DNA of 6,791 nt, taken from an uncultured Candidatus Pelagibacter sp. (GTDB taxonomy: Bacteria; Pseudomonadota; Alphaproteobacteria; Pelagibacterales; Pelagibacteraceae). The stretch is taken from assembly GCA_905616435.1 (NCBI GenBank), contig CAJQSU010000051.1, positions 1 to 6,791 on the forward strand, read 5' to 3'. Positions 5,854-6,791 of the stretch are shown in pieces. Position 1 is the stretch's first letter. Every line of letters begins with the position of its first letter. The notes under the pieces are model-generated. The model did not search any database and was not told the DNA's origin. It saw only the letters and a list, made by a program, of their open reading frames with translations. Both the position numbers and the translations under genes were made by a program.

Positions 5854-6791
5854 GAGCATAAATTTAGATACCATTTATAAGTATTCAATAATCCATCTTT
5901 TAAGCTAGTGGTAATACGTAAATTGATCGATCTTAAAATTTTTTTATTTGATATTTTTATTATATGAGGGGAACCCTTTAAAAAACTTTTGTATTTTATA
6001 ATTTTTTTATTTGATAATTTTGAAATAATTTGCGCCATTTTTTTTATAGTTGTCATATTGTGATTGCTAATATTAAAAATATCATTTTTATACTTAACAG
6101 TACTTTTAATAATCATGTTAATAGCATCACTTATGTACAAATTTGATCTTAACTGATTCAGGCCTCCAAAAATATCAATTTGATTTTTATTGATAGATCT
6201 TAATAAAAGGATATTTAGAATTCTTTCATCGTTTACTTTCGCACCAGGTCCATAGGTCAAACAAACTCTATAAATTAGATAATTATCAAAACAATTAATT
6301 AAGAAAGATTCTCCAAATTTTTTAGACTCTATATAAGCTGATCTCGGGTGCAATGTAGTAGTATTTCCAACACTAATTTCGCTACACAAATTTTTATTAC
6401 CGGAGTAAAGCTCAGTTGTGCTCATATAGATAAATTTACCCTTATTTTCTAAATTATTTTTTAGATTCATAATTGTTAATGAGTTCAGTTTAAATGTAGA
6501 AGATTTGTATTTCATAAATTTAGCAGGCTGTCCGTATCCTGCACAATGAAAAATTAAATCATATTTTTTTTTTAGATTTAGTTCTTTTTTTGTTAAATCA
6601 ATTTTATAAAAAAAGATATTTTTATCTTTTTTAAAATAGTTTTTTACGAATGGAAATATTGAGGTATGAAATGTTCCATCGACTTTTAGTTTAACTTTTT
6701 TATTTACGTTTAATGAATGAAAAAAAAATAACAAATTAATTCCTATAACACCCGAAACACCAGTAATTAAAATCTTTTTATTGCTAAAAAA
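5850..6791 (-). CDS. NAD-dependent epimerase/dehydratase (UDP-glucuronate decarboxylase-like extended SDR); 5' partial
   Basis: Predicted nucleotide-sugar-modifying extended SDR, cytoplasmic. The frame stays open to the right edge. The only nearby start-like codon (TTG at 6734) would remove the cofactor motif, whereas the 19 codons to its right encode NKKILITGVSGVIGIN, a clear first beta-strand plus G-x2-G-x2-G. The real start is therefore beyond 6791. The visible 313 residues also include (numbered from the TTG codon) HCAGYGQPAKFM at 63-74, the catalytic MSTTELYSG at 104-112, HPRSAYIESKKFGE at 129-142 with Tyr134 and Lys138, YRVCLTYGPG near 155-164, and LRSNLYISDAI at 195-205. The HPRS-Y-x3-K block and the HCAGYGQPAKFM stretch resemble UDP-glucuronate decarboxylases and dTDP-glucose 4,6-dehydratases, but the exact reaction is not fixed. 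Its stop (5850-5852) overlaps that of the convergent dehydrogenase. It is distinct in sequence from the SDR at 3861-4742. Confidence 0.85.
   Translation of the reverse strand, partial: FFSNKKILITGVSGVIGINLLFFFHSLNVNKKVKLKVDGTFHTSIFPFVKNYFKKDKNIFFYKIDLTKKELNLKKKYDLIFHCAGYGQPAKFMKYKSSTFKLNSLTIMNLKNNLENKGKFIYMSTTELYSGNKNLCSEISVGNTTTLHPRSAYIESKKFGESFLINCFDNYLIYRVCLTYGPGAKVNDERILNILLLRSINKNQIDIFGGLNQLRSNLYISDAINMIIKSTVKYKNDIFNISNHNMTTIKKMAQIISKLSNKKIIKYKSFLKGSPHIIKISNKKILRSINLRITTSLKDGLLNTYKWYLNLCS

Noticed and set aside
6732..6734. TTG at 6734 as the start of the right-hand SDR
   Set aside because: It would cut off the in-frame Rossmann G-x2-G-x2-G motif encoded just to its right.
1911..6791. 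CRISPR array, tRNA, insertion sequence or phage element in the AT-rich part
   Set aside because: No regularly spaced repeats, no tRNA-like folds and no transposase or integrase coding were seen; nearly every base belongs to one of the listed genes.

Overview
The window is very AT-rich, almost fully coding DNA with very short intergenic gaps, Lys/Asn/Ile-rich proteins and few recognisable Shine-Dalgarno sites. Together with a taurine/nitrate/sulfonate-type ABC permease and an Ldh2-family dehydrogenase, this suggests a streamlined marine alphaproteobacterium of the SAR11/Pelagibacterales kind. That assignment is inference from composition and gene style; no marker gene is present.

Layout, left to right. 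(1) Positions 1-1896, + strand: most of an ABC-transporter permease whose 5' end lies left of the window. The C-terminal ~200 residues are a standard BPD_transp_1 permease core. It is preceded by two membrane segments and a ~370-residue, partly coiled-coil, probably periplasmic region that ordinary SsuC/TauC/NrtB permeases lack. (2) Positions 1911-4742, - strand: a three-gene leftward cluster, in transcription order an extended-SDR sugar-nucleotide epimerase/dehydratase, a GT17-family glycosyltransferase and a GT4-like glycosyltransferase. The two transferases are 1 base apart. (3) Positions 4743-4845: the divergent intergenic region, with a small TTTTTA repeat. (4) Positions 4846-5853, + strand: an Ldh2/YiaK/ComC-family NAD(P)-dependent 2-oxoacid (hydroxyacid) dehydrogenase. 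(5) Positions 5850-6791, - strand: a second extended SDR, related to UDP-glucuronate decarboxylases and dTDP-glucose dehydratases. Its 5' end lies beyond the right edge, and its stop codon overlaps the dehydrogenase stop in a shared TTAA.

Read together, positions 1911-6791 look like part of a surface-polysaccharide (O-antigen/capsule/glycan) accessory locus: SDR enzymes make nucleotide sugars, two glycosyltransferases use them, and the dehydrogenase may reduce a keto-acid or keto-sugar-acid, or may be unrelated cargo. The glycan genes look lower in GC and richer in homopolymers than the permease, so the convergent junction near 1900 may mark the edge of a variable island. No tRNA, rRNA, CRISPR array, insertion sequence or phage gene was seen. 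No gap exceeds about 105 bases.
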